DNA of 6,904 bases. Source: JAJBWD01 sp041670885 (GTDB taxonomy: Bacteria; Bacillota; Clostridia; Clostridiales; Clostridiaceae). The stretch is taken from the NCBI GenBank assembly GCA_041670885.1, contig JBAXYJ010000158.1, positions 1-6,904 on the forward strand, written 5' to 3'. The notes under the pieces are model-generated. The model searched no databases, had not been told where the DNA came from, and saw only the letters and a list, made by a program, of their open reading frames with translations. The stretch's first letter is position 1; each line of letters begins with the position of its first letter. The position numbers were made by a program, and so were the translations under genes. Shown piece after piece: positions 1-6,299 of the stretch.

Positions 1-800
1 CTAATGTAACCGGATATATTAATCCAATATATAAGCTTGCAGAGCTGGCTCATAGGTACGGAGCTAAAATTCATGTGGATGCAGCTCAGCTTGTCTCTCA
101 TCAATGTATAGATATGAAGCCATCTGAATCAAATCAGCATATAGACTTCATATCCTTTTCAGCTCACAAGATGTATGCTCCCTTTGGTTCCGGCGTACTC
201 ATTGGGGCAAAAGCAGATTTTAATTATGGCATGCCCTATGCCCAGGGAGGCAGTGCCATAAATTTAGTTACTCATTCTAAAATAGACTGGAATGAGCCTC
301 CTGAAAAGGATGAAGCCGGTACTCCTAACCTGATGGGAATAGTATCACTCCTTACATCAATAAAAACCTTTGCTTCTGTAGGTATAGAAAATATATCAAG
401 ATATGAAAAAAAGCTGTATTCATATGCCTATTCAGAGCTTAAGACTGTCCCTGATCTGATAATATACAGCAAATACCAGGATTCAGGTTCTGTAGGTATC
501 ATCCCATTTAATATGAAAGCAATTAATCATAATCTTTTGTCTGATATTCTGTCCAAGGAAGCCGGTATTGCAGTAAGATCTGGTTTTTTCTGTGCACATC
601 CCTACTGCCAGAGGCTTCTGGGGTATACTGAAAAAGATATGGACTATTATTTTGAAAATAAAGACTCTGACCTTCCGGGGCTCACCCGTATAAGCCTGGG
701 ACTATATAATACTTATGAGGAAATTGATATCTTAATTCAAACACTTAAATTCATATCAGAGAATAAGAATTATTATATAAAAAAATACGAAAATCTGTAA
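1..800 (+). CDS. Class V aminotransferase-fold PLP enzyme, cysteine desulfurase/selenocysteine lyase-like (5' partial)
   Basis: The reading frame is open from the left edge (first whole codon at base 3) to the stop at 798-800, so the start lies outside the window; 265 residues are visible and roughly the first third of a normal ~400-residue enzyme is missing. Seen: an opening NVTG matching the SNVTG-type motif of the family, HVDAAQ (visible residues 24-29) whose Asp26 should contact the PLP ring nitrogen, and FSAHK whose Lys56 (bases 168-170) should form the Schiff base with PLP. Near the C-terminus, VRSGFFCAHPY puts Cys197 (bases 591-593) where SufS-type desulfurases carry the persulfide-forming cysteine, followed by TRISLGLYNTYEEID, the usual C-terminal signature. 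By family, the enzyme would remove sulfur (or selenium) from cysteine-type substrates in the cytosol. The substrate is not determined: no SufU, IscU or other Fe-S assembly gene is visible, so sulfur delivery for Fe-S clusters is only one option. The class is confident, the exact role is not. Confidence 0.9.
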   Translation, partial: NVTGYINPIYKLAELAHRYGAKIHVDAAQLVSHQCIDMKPSESNQHIDFISFSAHKMYAPFGSGVLIGAKADFNYGMPYAQGGSAINLVTHSKIDWNEPPEKDEAGTPNLMGIVSLLTSIKTFASVGIENISRYEKKLYSYAYSELKTVPDLIIYSKYQDSGSVGIIPFNMKAINHNLLSDILSKEAGIAVRSGFFCAHPYCQRLLGYTEKDMDYYFENKDSDLPGLTRISLGLYNTYEEIDILIQTLKFISENKNYYIKKYENL

Positions 801-807
801 TTTAATA

Positions 808-838
808 TTGACTATAGCCCTGGGGATTGGATTAAACT
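808..838 (+). promoter_or_regulatory. Candidate promoter of the MerR-family gene, long (19 bp) spacer
   Basis: TTGACT at 808-813 matches a -35 box at five of six positions, and TAAACT at 833-838 is a weak -10 (four of six) 19 bp downstream. A 19-bp spacer is typical of promoters that MerR proteins activate by untwisting the DNA, and the next gene is a MerR protein, so autoregulation is an attractive inference. The spacer contains CCCTGGGG, but I see no good extended dyad around it. A TATACT at 839-844 would sit 25 bp from the -35 and is therefore less likely to be its partner. Confidence 0.35.
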
Positions 839-857
839 TATACTAAGGGGTGATTAG

Positions 858-1778
858 ATGAAGATTAACGATGTATGCAATGAAACAGGCTTGACCAAAA
901 AGGCAGTTTCCTATTATGAAAATCAGGGTCTTATAAACCCTGAAAAAAGCAGCAATGGATATAGAAATTATACATCAGAGGATATAGGTCTTTTAAAGGA
1001 GGTTTTTCTATACAGAAAACTGGATATTTCTATTAAAGACATTAAAAATATAATAGAAACAGCAAATAAAAACAGTATCCTTTCAGATTTATTAAATGAT
1101 AAAAAGAAACAGCAGCTTAAAATAGAGAGGCAGGAAAAATATCTAAAAATACTTTGTGAATCAGAATTCAGTCCTGATTTGATTAGTGATATCAGCAGTA
1201 AAATATCAGAAGAGGAAAATTTAAGGGGAGAGTATATAAAAAATGAGCTGAAAAGAGTGTTCCCAAATGGACTTGGAGCCTTTTTATCCTTCCATTTTGC
1301 AGCTTATTTAAATGAACCCATAGACACACCGGAAAAGATAAATGCCTGGAGAAATATAGTTGACTTCTTAGATAATATACAAGATATAAAATTTCCAAAG
1401 GAAGTATCTTCTTTATATGATTCCATCAGTGATACAGATATAGCATCTTTCCATAATTTATCAAATGAAAAGTTTACTGAGCTGCTGAATGCTGATGAAG
1501 AAAAGCTGGAAAAATATAAAAAAGAAATATCAGATTATGTGGAAAGGAAGGACGAAAACAAACTGCTTGATAAAATGGAGCCTTTCAATAAATACAAAAA
1601 AGCAATGGCGGAATTTTTTAAGACCAGCGGTTATTATGATACCTTTATTCCAAATTTGAAGGTACTAAGTAAATCTTATAAAGAGTACCAGGAAAAGCTG
1701 ACTGCATTAAATGAAGGATTATGCTTCAATCTAAAGATTAAATATGATGCTGATATGAATATCGTAAAGGAAGAGTAA
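858..1778 (+). CDS. MerR-family transcriptional regulator with a ~200-residue unrecognised C-terminal domain
   Basis: The ATG lies 7 nt after AAGGGG (845-850), a strong Shine-Dalgarno site, and the MerR domain begins at residue 3, which fixes the start. Seen: a helix-turn-helix from residue 3 to about 26 with VSYYENQGLI (the counterpart of the IRYYE..GLL signature), the wing GYRNYTSEDI (34-43), then a second helical pair to about 70. A charged, Lys/Gln/Glu-rich helix (about 78-98) fits the MerR dimerisation coiled coil. Residues ~120-306 form a predicted mainly helical, charged domain that includes FPNGLGAFLSFHFAAYLNEP (135-154); I do not recognise it. It shows neither the GyrI-like drug-binding domain pattern nor the metal-binding cysteines of MerR/CueR types: the only cysteines I see are at residues 7, 100 and about 291. 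At 306 residues it is longer than metal-sensing MerR proteins (~130-150) and in the range of ligand-sensing ones. Inference: a cytoplasmic activator/repressor responding to an unknown small molecule or protein. Its target may be its own promoter or neighbouring genes. Confidence 0.88.
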   Translation: MKINDVCNETGLTKKAVSYYENQGLINPEKSSNGYRNYTSEDIGLLKEVFLYRKLDISIKDIKNIIETANKNSILSDLLNDKKKQQLKIERQEKYLKILCESEFSPDLISDISSKISEEENLRGEYIKNELKRVFPNGLGAFLSFHFAAYLNEPIDTPEKINAWRNIVDFLDNIQDIKFPKEVSSLYDSISDTDIASFHNLSNEKFTELLNADEEKLEKYKKEISDYVERKDENKLLDKMEPFNKYKKAMAEFFKTSGYYDTFIPNLKVLSKSYKEYQEKLTALNEGLCFNLKIKYDADMNIVKEE

Positions 1779-1924
1779 ACAAACACCATTGCTCCAAGCA
1801 GTAACCCAGCTAAAATGTTAAAACAAATATGGAAATTACTTTGCATTTTCTGGTTGGTTTTATTTATATGTCACATGCTGAAATGGTACACAAGTAGATT
1901 AAATGCATAAAATATATCAGGAGC

Positions 1925-1958
1925 CAAATGAATTATACCAAGATACTTTATTCATTTG
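1925..1958 (+). repeat. Perfect 9-bp inverted repeat (hairpin), 16-nt loop
   Basis: CAAATGAAT at 1925-1933 is the exact reverse complement of ATTCATTTG at 1950-1958. Its loop (1934-1949) contains the left arm of a second, longer inverted repeat, so the two stems share bases 1929-1933 and cannot both form fully. This could be a switch between alternative RNA folds, or simply chance in AT-rich DNA. Confidence 0.55.
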
Positions 1959-2007
1959 ACCCAGAGCTTATGTCTACTATTTGTTGTCCTTTCTTGGTAT
2001 TAATTCA
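1929..2007 (+). repeat. Imperfect 15-bp inverted repeat with one bulge, 48-nt loop
   Basis: TGAATTATACCAAGA at 1929-1943 pairs with TCTTGGTAT-t-AATTCA at 1992-2007, giving fifteen base pairs with a single bulged T at 2001. The core ATACCAAGA/TCTTGGTAT is nine perfect pairs. It ends 9 nt before the terminator hairpin begins. Nothing in the 48-nt loop matches an RNA class that I recognise; there is no T-box TGGAACCGCG motif. Confidence 0.55.
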
Positions 2008-2016
2008 GCTTACAAT

Positions 2017-2059
2017 GAGAGAGTATTTCACAGGATATTTCTGTAAATGCTCTCTTTTT
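2017..2059 (+). terminator. Intrinsic (Rho-independent) terminator
   Basis: GAGAGTATTT-c-ACAG (2019-2033) pairs with CTGTAAATGCTCTC (2041-2054), giving fourteen pairs including one T-G wobble, with one bulged C at 2029 and a 7-nt loop. A run of five T follows at 2055-2059. It would end transcription coming from the MerR gene 240 nt upstream, or of a short RNA starting inside the gap, or attenuate read-through into the ger operon. Which of these applies cannot be told from the sequence. Confidence 0.75.
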
Positions 2060-2095
2060 AGCAGGTTAAAAATATTTCCAATAGATAGAATAATT

Positions 2096-2127
2096 TTAAT
2101 AATAATGTAAAAAATAAGTCTATACTA
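2096..2127 (+). promoter_or_regulatory. Weak candidate promoter of the ger operon (possibly forespore sigma-G-like)
   Basis: TATACTA at 2121-2127 resembles the sigma-G -10 pattern CATNNTA (one mismatch) and also a sigma-A -10. Upstream, TTAATA (2096-2101) or TAATA (2100-2104) resembles a sigma-G -35, but the spacers are 19 and 16 bp rather than 17-18. Germinant receptor operons are normally expressed in the forespore under sigma-G, which is the main reason for proposing it. It lies downstream of the intrinsic terminator, so a start here would not be affected by that terminator. Confidence 0.3.
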
Positions 2128-2142
2128 TAAAATAATTTAGGC

Positions 2143-2152
2143 GGGGGGTGAT
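2143..2152 (+). promoter_or_regulatory. Extended Shine-Dalgarno site of the first ger gene (start is a TTG)
   Basis: GGGGGGTGAT aligns with the full anti-Shine-Dalgarno complement AGGAGGTGAT. There are three in-frame candidates: TTG at 2153 (only 4 nt from the GGAGG-equivalent core), TTG at 2159 (10 nt) and ATG at 2165 (16 nt). By spacing, TTG 2159 is the best and ATG 2165 the worst. The longest frame (2153) is kept here, but the true start may be two codons later. Confidence 0.6.
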
Positions 2153-3769
2153 TTGGATTTGAAGATGCTTTCACATTTTGATAATATTTCAAATTCAAAA
2201 CCAATTTATACTCAAGTTTTGCCCAACAATCAGCAAGATATGCCTATAAGCCAGACTCTTTCTGATAATTTAAATACACTGCACAGTATATTTTTAAATT
2301 GTAATGATGTAATCTACCGGGAATTTATACTAGACTCATTTAAATGCCCTGCTTTACTGGTTTTCATAAGTGATCTTTCAAATATTACACTAATTAATGA
2401 AGAAATAATGCCATCACTTATGAATATAAAAGAAACGCCATCAGATAACCAGGCAGCTAGTAATGTTACTGTTATCGAAGCAGCCAAAAATTATTTTATT
2501 AAGTTTGCTGATATAAATGAAATATCAACCATTGGTGAAGCTATTGATGGAATTCTAAACGGCAACACTGTATTTTTAGTGGAAGGAAATATTAAAGCAC
2601 TTAAACTAAAAACAACAGGCTTTAAAGATAGAAATATAACAGAACCAACTATAGAGAAACTTGTTAGAGGTCCTAAGGAAGGCTTCACAGAAAATATATA
2701 TACCAGCATCTCCCTTATCAGAAGAAAAATCAAGTCTTCAGAACTAAAGTTTGAAGAATATATACTGGGAAGATCAACTCAAACAAAAATAGATATTTGC
2801 TATCTTCACGGAATAGCAGATGAAGGTATCATAAATGAAGTTAAAAAAAGAATCGAAAGAATTGATGTAGATTCTATATTAGAAAGCGGATATGTGGAGG
2901 AGCTTATAGAAGATACCCCCTTTTCACTATTTCCTCAGATTCAGCATACTGAAAGACCGGATAAGGCAGCAGCTGCTATTTTGGAGGGCAGAATAGCAAT
3001 ACTAATAGATGGTACTCCTTTTGTTTTAATCGTGCCTGCAACATTAATTCAATTTTTTCAATCCAGTGATGATTATTATGAAAGATACCCTGCTGCTGCT
3101 GCTATAAGGCTGATACGTTATATTTTTATTATGATTGCACTATTATTGCCAGCACTTTATGTAGCGGTTATTTCGTATCATAAAGAAATGATACCTACAC
3201 ACCTGCTTATCAGCATTGTAGGAGCAGCACACGGTGTTCCCTTCCCTATTTTTCTTGAAGCGCTTATTATGGAAATTACCTTTGAAGCACTTAGAGAAGC
3301 CGGAATACGTCTTCCTGGGCCTGCTAACCAGACCGTGGGTATTGTAGGTGTACTCGTTATAGGTGATGCTTCTGTTAAAGCCGGCATTATTTCTCCAACC
3401 ATGGTTGTTATTATTGCTGTAACTGCAATATCTTCCTTTGGTATTCCATCATATGATATGGGTTATGCTGTCCGTATATTACGTTTTATGATGCTTGTTC
3501 TTGGGTCATTTTTAGGCTTATACGGAATTTTGCTGGGTATTCTTGTTCTTTTGATTCATCTATGCTCACTCAGATCTTTTAACATAGATTTTCTTTCACC
3601 TATAGCACCCTTAAATTTAAAAGACTTTAAAGATACTTTAGTAAGATTTCCCTGGTGGGCTATGGGTGAAAGGCCAAGCTTCACAAGTCCTCATAATAGA
3701 AGGCGTCAGAAGCATAATCTAAAACCCAATCCGCCATCAAAGTTTGATAATGATAGAAAGGGAAACTAA
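2153..3769 (+). CDS. Spore germination receptor subunit A (GerA/GerKA-type membrane protein)
   Basis: This is the A subunit of a germinant receptor, which acts in the inner membrane of the dormant spore with B and C to sense nutrients and trigger germination. Seen in order: a hydrophilic N-terminal part (about 1-300) with CNDVIYREF (50-58), RGPKEGFTEN (172-181), STQTKIDICYL (208-218) and ERPDKAAAAILEGR (267-280), all close to family motifs. After IRLIRY (318-323) come about five hydrophobic segments with EALREAGIRLP (378-388), then LRSFNIDFLSPIAP and a short basic cytoplasmic tail after PWWAM (500-504). Its 538 residues are slightly above the usual ~480-530. It starts with TTG after a very strong ribosome binding site; 2159 is an equally possible TTG start. 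It is first in a four-gene operon, 3 bp before the C gene. The family is certain, but the exact subtype (GerA, GerB, GerK and so on) and the germinant cannot be assigned. Confidence 0.96.
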   Translation: MDLKMLSHFDNISNSKPIYTQVLPNNQQDMPISQTLSDNLNTLHSIFLNCNDVIYREFILDSFKCPALLVFISDLSNITLINEEIMPSLMNIKETPSDNQAASNVTVIEAAKNYFIKFADINEISTIGEAIDGILNGNTVFLVEGNIKALKLKTTGFKDRNITEPTIEKLVRGPKEGFTENIYTSISLIRRKIKSSELKFEEYILGRSTQTKIDICYLHGIADEGIINEVKKRIERIDVDSILESGYVEELIEDTPFSLFPQIQHTERPDKAAAAILEGRIAILIDGTPFVLIVPATLIQFFQSSDDYYERYPAAAAIRLIRYIFIMIALLLPALYVAVISYHKEMIPTHLLISIVGAAHGVPFPIFLEALIMEITFEALREAGIRLPGPANQTVGIVGVLVIGDASVKAGIISPTMVVIIAVTAISSFGIPSYDMGYAVRILRFMMLVLGSFLGLYGILLGILVLLIHLCSLRSFNIDFLSPIAPLNLKDFKDTLVRFPWWAMGERPSFTSPHNRRRQKHNLKPNPPSKFDNDRKGN

Positions 3770-3772
3770 AAG

Positions 3773-4969
3773 ATGAAAAAGAAGTTTAAAAAACAAATGA
3801 TAATTCTTAATATTTTTATTTTTATTTTTTCTGCTTTATTCTCCGGCTGCTTTGATAAAAGCGAACTAAGCCAAATTTCAGTTGTAATTGGTATAGGCAT
3901 TGATAAAGTATCCGGTGATGAGCCTATAGCTGTAACATTGGAGGTTGTTAAGACAACAGGTTTTAAAGGCAGCAGTGATGATTCCGAAAAAACCAGCGGT
4001 TCTGTTTTTGAAGTAAGTACCGGCAAATCTTTTTTTGATGCTCTACAGAATTTTTCAAAGGTCAGCCCAGTAGTAATGGACTTTACTCATGCTGAAGTAA
4101 TTATTATATCAAGAGAATTATGTGAAGATGGAATTTCTCAGGTGATAGACTATCTGAACAGAAATCGTCAATTTCGAAGTATCAATTGGCTGCTGATATC
4201 AGATAAAACAGCCAAAGAGGTTTTAGAAACTACCATGCCTAATGAAGACATTTCTTCTGAAGGTATAGATGATATGATGACCAAATTAAAAAAAAATGCA
4301 TCTATTATACCTGTTAACCTAAATAACTATACTATAAGAACAAACAGTGAATCAAGAACCAGCTTTATTCCTTTGGCTAGTATGGAAAAGTCCCAAAATA
4401 ACTCTTTTGATAAAATTAAAATCGAAAAATTAGCTATTTTCAAAAATGATAAATTAGTGGGGATACTTTCAAATGAAGAATCCAAAAGTCTTATGTGGCT
4501 ATCTGGTGATATGAAAGGCCACAATATTGTATTCCCTTTAAAATCGGAAAAAAATAATCAAAACATGTCCTTGGAGGTTTTTAAAAAATCTGCTGACATA
4601 ATACCTTATATTACAGATGGCAGGGTCAAATTCAAAATAAATTGTACAGGATTGGCTGATATCAGAGAAGTTGACAATGCGTATTTAGATCCAATGATGA
4701 TAGAGAAAATTCAATACAATACTCAGAAAACACTAGAAAAACAATTAAGCGAATTAATTGATAAATCACAAAAAACTTTCAATACGGATTTTATTGGTTT
4801 TTCTGAAAAAATATATGAAAATGATCCAAAAACCTGGCTTAAAGTCAAAGATAATTGGGATTCAATATTTCCAAATGTAGAATATGAAGTTAATTTCAAA
4901 ATTAATATAACAAAAATAGGAATAATTAAGGATAATGCAGTGCCGGATAATAAGGAAGGGAAAAATTAA
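3773..4969 (+). CDS. Spore germination receptor subunit C (GerC-family lipoprotein)
   Basis: This is the C subunit of the germinant receptor, a lipoprotein on the outer face of the spore inner membrane. Seen: a basic start (MKKKFKK), a hydrophobic segment (about 9-24) and the lipobox FSGC with Cys26 as the predicted diacylglyceryl-modified residue. Next come CFDKSEL (26-32) and VVIGIGIDKV (37-46), the counterpart of the family's CWD..EL..LGIGID pattern. The C-terminal domain has TWLKVKDNWDSIFPN with Trp355 and Trp362, then an alternating hydrophobic stretch ending KIGIIKDNAV, as in GerC domains. The 398 residues are the normal length. The ATG is 3 bp after the A stop, with AAGGG about 10 nt upstream inside the A gene. 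The stop TAA shares its last base with the ATG of the next gene (TAATG), which suggests translational coupling. GerC proteins diverge strongly in sequence, so ligand inference is not possible. Confidence 0.95.
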   Translation: MKKKFKKQMIILNIFIFIFSALFSGCFDKSELSQISVVIGIGIDKVSGDEPIAVTLEVVKTTGFKGSSDDSEKTSGSVFEVSTGKSFFDALQNFSKVSPVVMDFTHAEVIIISRELCEDGISQVIDYLNRNRQFRSINWLLISDKTAKEVLETTMPNEDISSEGIDDMMTKLKKNASIIPVNLNNYTIRTNSESRTSFIPLASMEKSQNNSFDKIKIEKLAIFKNDKLVGILSNEESKSLMWLSGDMKGHNIVFPLKSEKNNQNMSLEVFKKSADIIPYITDGRVKFKINCTGLADIREVDNAYLDPMMIEKIQYNTQKTLEKQLSELIDKSQKTFNTDFIGFSEKIYENDPKTWLKVKDNWDSIFPNVEYEVNFKINITKIGIIKDNAVPDNKEGKN

Positions 4970-5187
4970 TGACAATAATTTTGATTATTACAGCTTTACT
5001 TATATGTTTAATTGAAGGAGTGCCATTAATCAGAAAAGGGATGTGGAAGGAATTCACAACTATTAGTTTTTTGCTGTTTATAGCTTTGTTTATTCAAATC
5101 GGTGTAAAACTAGGTATGCCAACACCAATAGATTTAATAGAGAAATTGTTTATGCCCATTGGAAAAATGTTTTTGAAAAGATTATAA
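4969..5187 (+). CDS. Small two-helix membrane protein, germinant receptor D subunit-like
   Basis: A 72-residue protein with two predicted membrane helices (about 3-22 and 29-48) joined by a short basic loop (RKGMWKE), and an amphipathic basic C-terminus ending FLKRL. It overlaps the C gene by one base (TAATG) and has GGAAGGG shortly upstream, so it is very probably translated as part of the operon. Known: some receptor operons of Bacillus and relatives carry a 'D' gene for a protein of about 70-80 residues with two membrane helices that modulates receptor activity. Size, topology and position fit that group, but I identify it by context, not by a sequence motif. It is unrelated to the lipoprotein GerD, which has a signal peptide and is larger. 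The ORF is well supported; the function is inference. Confidence 0.85.
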   Translation: MTIILIITALLICLIEGVPLIRKGMWKEFTTISFLLFIALFIQIGVKLGMPTPIDLIEKLFMPIGKMFLKRL

Positions 5188-5209
5188 TTTCAATTCGAGG
5201 TGATGCAGT

Positions 5210-6298
5210 ATGAAAGAAAAGGGAGTTATCAGTACTAATCAATATATATGGCTGCTTTTTTGCATAATTACATCCTTTGCAACTCTGCACGTTCCCAGAC
5301 TGTTAATTCTTCAAGGTGGGAGGGATGCATGGCTATCTGTCGTATTTGCCTGGTTTCTTGATGTACTTTTAGCTATCGTCTATGCTTACATGGGTATCCG
5401 TTTTCCGGGGCAAAATATGGTTGAGTACAGCACAACCATTCTTGGAAAAAAATTAGGTAAGATTGCCGGGCTCTTGTTTATTATTTTCTTTTTACTTGTT
5501 TCTGCTACTTTGCAGAAAGGACTTAGCCTTATTATTATTTCAGCATTTTTCCCTAATACTCCTGCAGAAGTAATCCTTATTACTTCTTATATAGTGGTTG
5601 GATATGCAGTATTAAAGGGGATAGAAGTAATTGGAAGGGTATGTGAAATTCTGGGTCCCATATATTTAGCCAGTTTAATTATTTTATTTTTGCTTGTTAT
5701 ACCTGAAATAAAAATAGATAGGCTTAAGCCACAGCTGGAGCTTGGTTTATATCCTTCTTTATCAGCTGTTCCGGTTATTTTATCATTTATCGGTGTGTGT
5801 ATTATTATGGGAATGTATATCCCCATATGTAATCGTCCGGGAAATGGATTCATCGGAAAATTTATTGCTGTCTCTTTAGGTTCCTCTATGATTATTTTAC
5901 TTACAATTAGCAGCATAGGAGTATTTAGCTGGCCACAATCAAAAAATATGATTGCTATCAGTCTTGAACTTGCAAGGCATATACATATAGGTGATTTTTT
6001 TCAGCGTGTTGAAGTTATCTGGCTGATGACTGCCAGCGGAGCAGCAATTATAACCTCAGCAAATTTGATTTGGGCTTTTAGTTCAGGCCTATCCCAAATT
6101 CTAGGGCTAAAAGCATATAAACCACTTGTAATTCCATCTATACTTGTATCATTTGTTATTGGCATTACATCATTTAGTAGTAGTTTAGATTTAGTCAATT
6201 TTGCTTTTTATTCATTACCTATTTTTGCTATTATTATTGAAACAGGTTTAGAAATGTTTTTATTCATTACAGCCTTGATTTTTAAAAAAAGCGGCTAA
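5210..6298 (+). CDS. Spore germination receptor subunit B (GerB/GerKB-type permease, APC superfamily)
   Basis: This is the B subunit of the germinant receptor, an integral membrane protein of the amino acid-polyamine-organocation transporter superfamily. In characterised receptors this subunit carries the nutrient-binding pocket. Seen: ISTNQY near the N-terminus (7-12), GGRDAW (36-41) and RFPGQN (64-69), matching the family's GRDAW and RFPG signatures. About ten hydrophobic segments follow, with LELARHIHIGDFFQRVE (252-268) corresponding to the ELAR..IG.FF.R.E motif, then LGLKAYKPLVIP before the last two helices. The 362 residues are the normal length. The ATG follows GAGGTGAT (GAGG at 5197-5200, 9 nt spacing) and lies 22 bp after the D gene. 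It is the last gene of an A-C-D-B operon. No convincing terminator follows: the only pairing is a 4-bp AACC/GGTT. The stop is one base from the end of a possible opposing small gene. Confidence 0.96.
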   Translation: MKEKGVISTNQYIWLLFCIITSFATLHVPRLLILQGGRDAWLSVVFAWFLDVLLAIVYAYMGIRFPGQNMVEYSTTILGKKLGKIAGLLFIIFFLLVSATLQKGLSLIIISAFFPNTPAEVILITSYIVVGYAVLKGIEVIGRVCEILGPIYLASLIILFLLVIPEIKIDRLKPQLELGLYPSLSAVPVILSFIGVCIIMGMYIPICNRPGNGFIGKFIAVSLGSSMIILLTISSIGVFSWPQSKNMIAISLELARHIHIGDFFQRVEVIWLMTASGAAIITSANLIWAFSSGLSQILGLKAYKPLVIPSILVSFVIGITSFSSSLDLVNFAFYSLPIFAIIIETGLEMFLFITALIFKKSG

Positions 6299-6299
6299 C

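Larger units (their letters stand above)
1779..2152 (+). other. Intergenic region between the MerR gene and the ger operon: structured, no convincing gene
   Basis: These 374 bp carry no ORF that I trust. The first part (1779-1920) is AT-rich with only a tiny TGCT/AGCA hairpin and no clear terminator just after the MerR stop. The second part (1925-2059) is packed with inverted repeats and ends in an intrinsic terminator. The last 90 bp are AT-rich leader with a weak promoter-like sequence and the ribosome binding site of the ger operon. A 60-codon ORF (1928-2110, preceded by AGGAG) exists, but the terminator hairpin sits in its middle and its peptide has no recognisable feature, so I do not call it a gene. 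Confidence 0.6.

Noticed and set aside
1672..1845. A minus-strand frame of about 57 codons with a hydrophobic stretch (NILAGLLLGAMVFVYSS)
   Set aside because: More than half of it is antisense to the end of the MerR gene, there is no clear ribosome binding site before its ATG, and hydrophobic antisense frames arise easily opposite Lys/Glu-rich coding sequence. I considered a remnant of a small membrane protein but cannot support it.
1904..1937. Sigma-G-like promoter with -35 TGCATA (1904-1909)
   Set aside because: The -35 is a perfect match, but at 17-18 bp spacing there is no acceptable -10; the closest one (AATTATA, 1931-1937) needs a 21-bp spacer.
1865..2070. A degraded insertion sequence or MITE in the gap before the ger operon
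   Set aside because: There are internal inverted repeats, but I could not find matching terminal inverted repeats, a target-site duplication or a recognisable transposase fragment.
1928..2110. A 60-codon plus-strand ORF beginning MNYTKILYSF with AGGAG four bases before the ATG
   Set aside because: The intrinsic terminator (2017-2059) and the 15-bp inverted repeat both lie inside it, the ribosome binding site is too close, and the peptide shows no domain or consistent composition. It is better read as part of a structured non-coding block.
2491..2733. Minus-strand ORFs inside the ger genes (also at 3178-3402, 3766-4026, 4327-4524, 5587-5916 and 6001-6198)
   Set aside because: They lie opposite well-supported coding sequence and their peptides show no recognisable domain, so they are shadows of the real genes.
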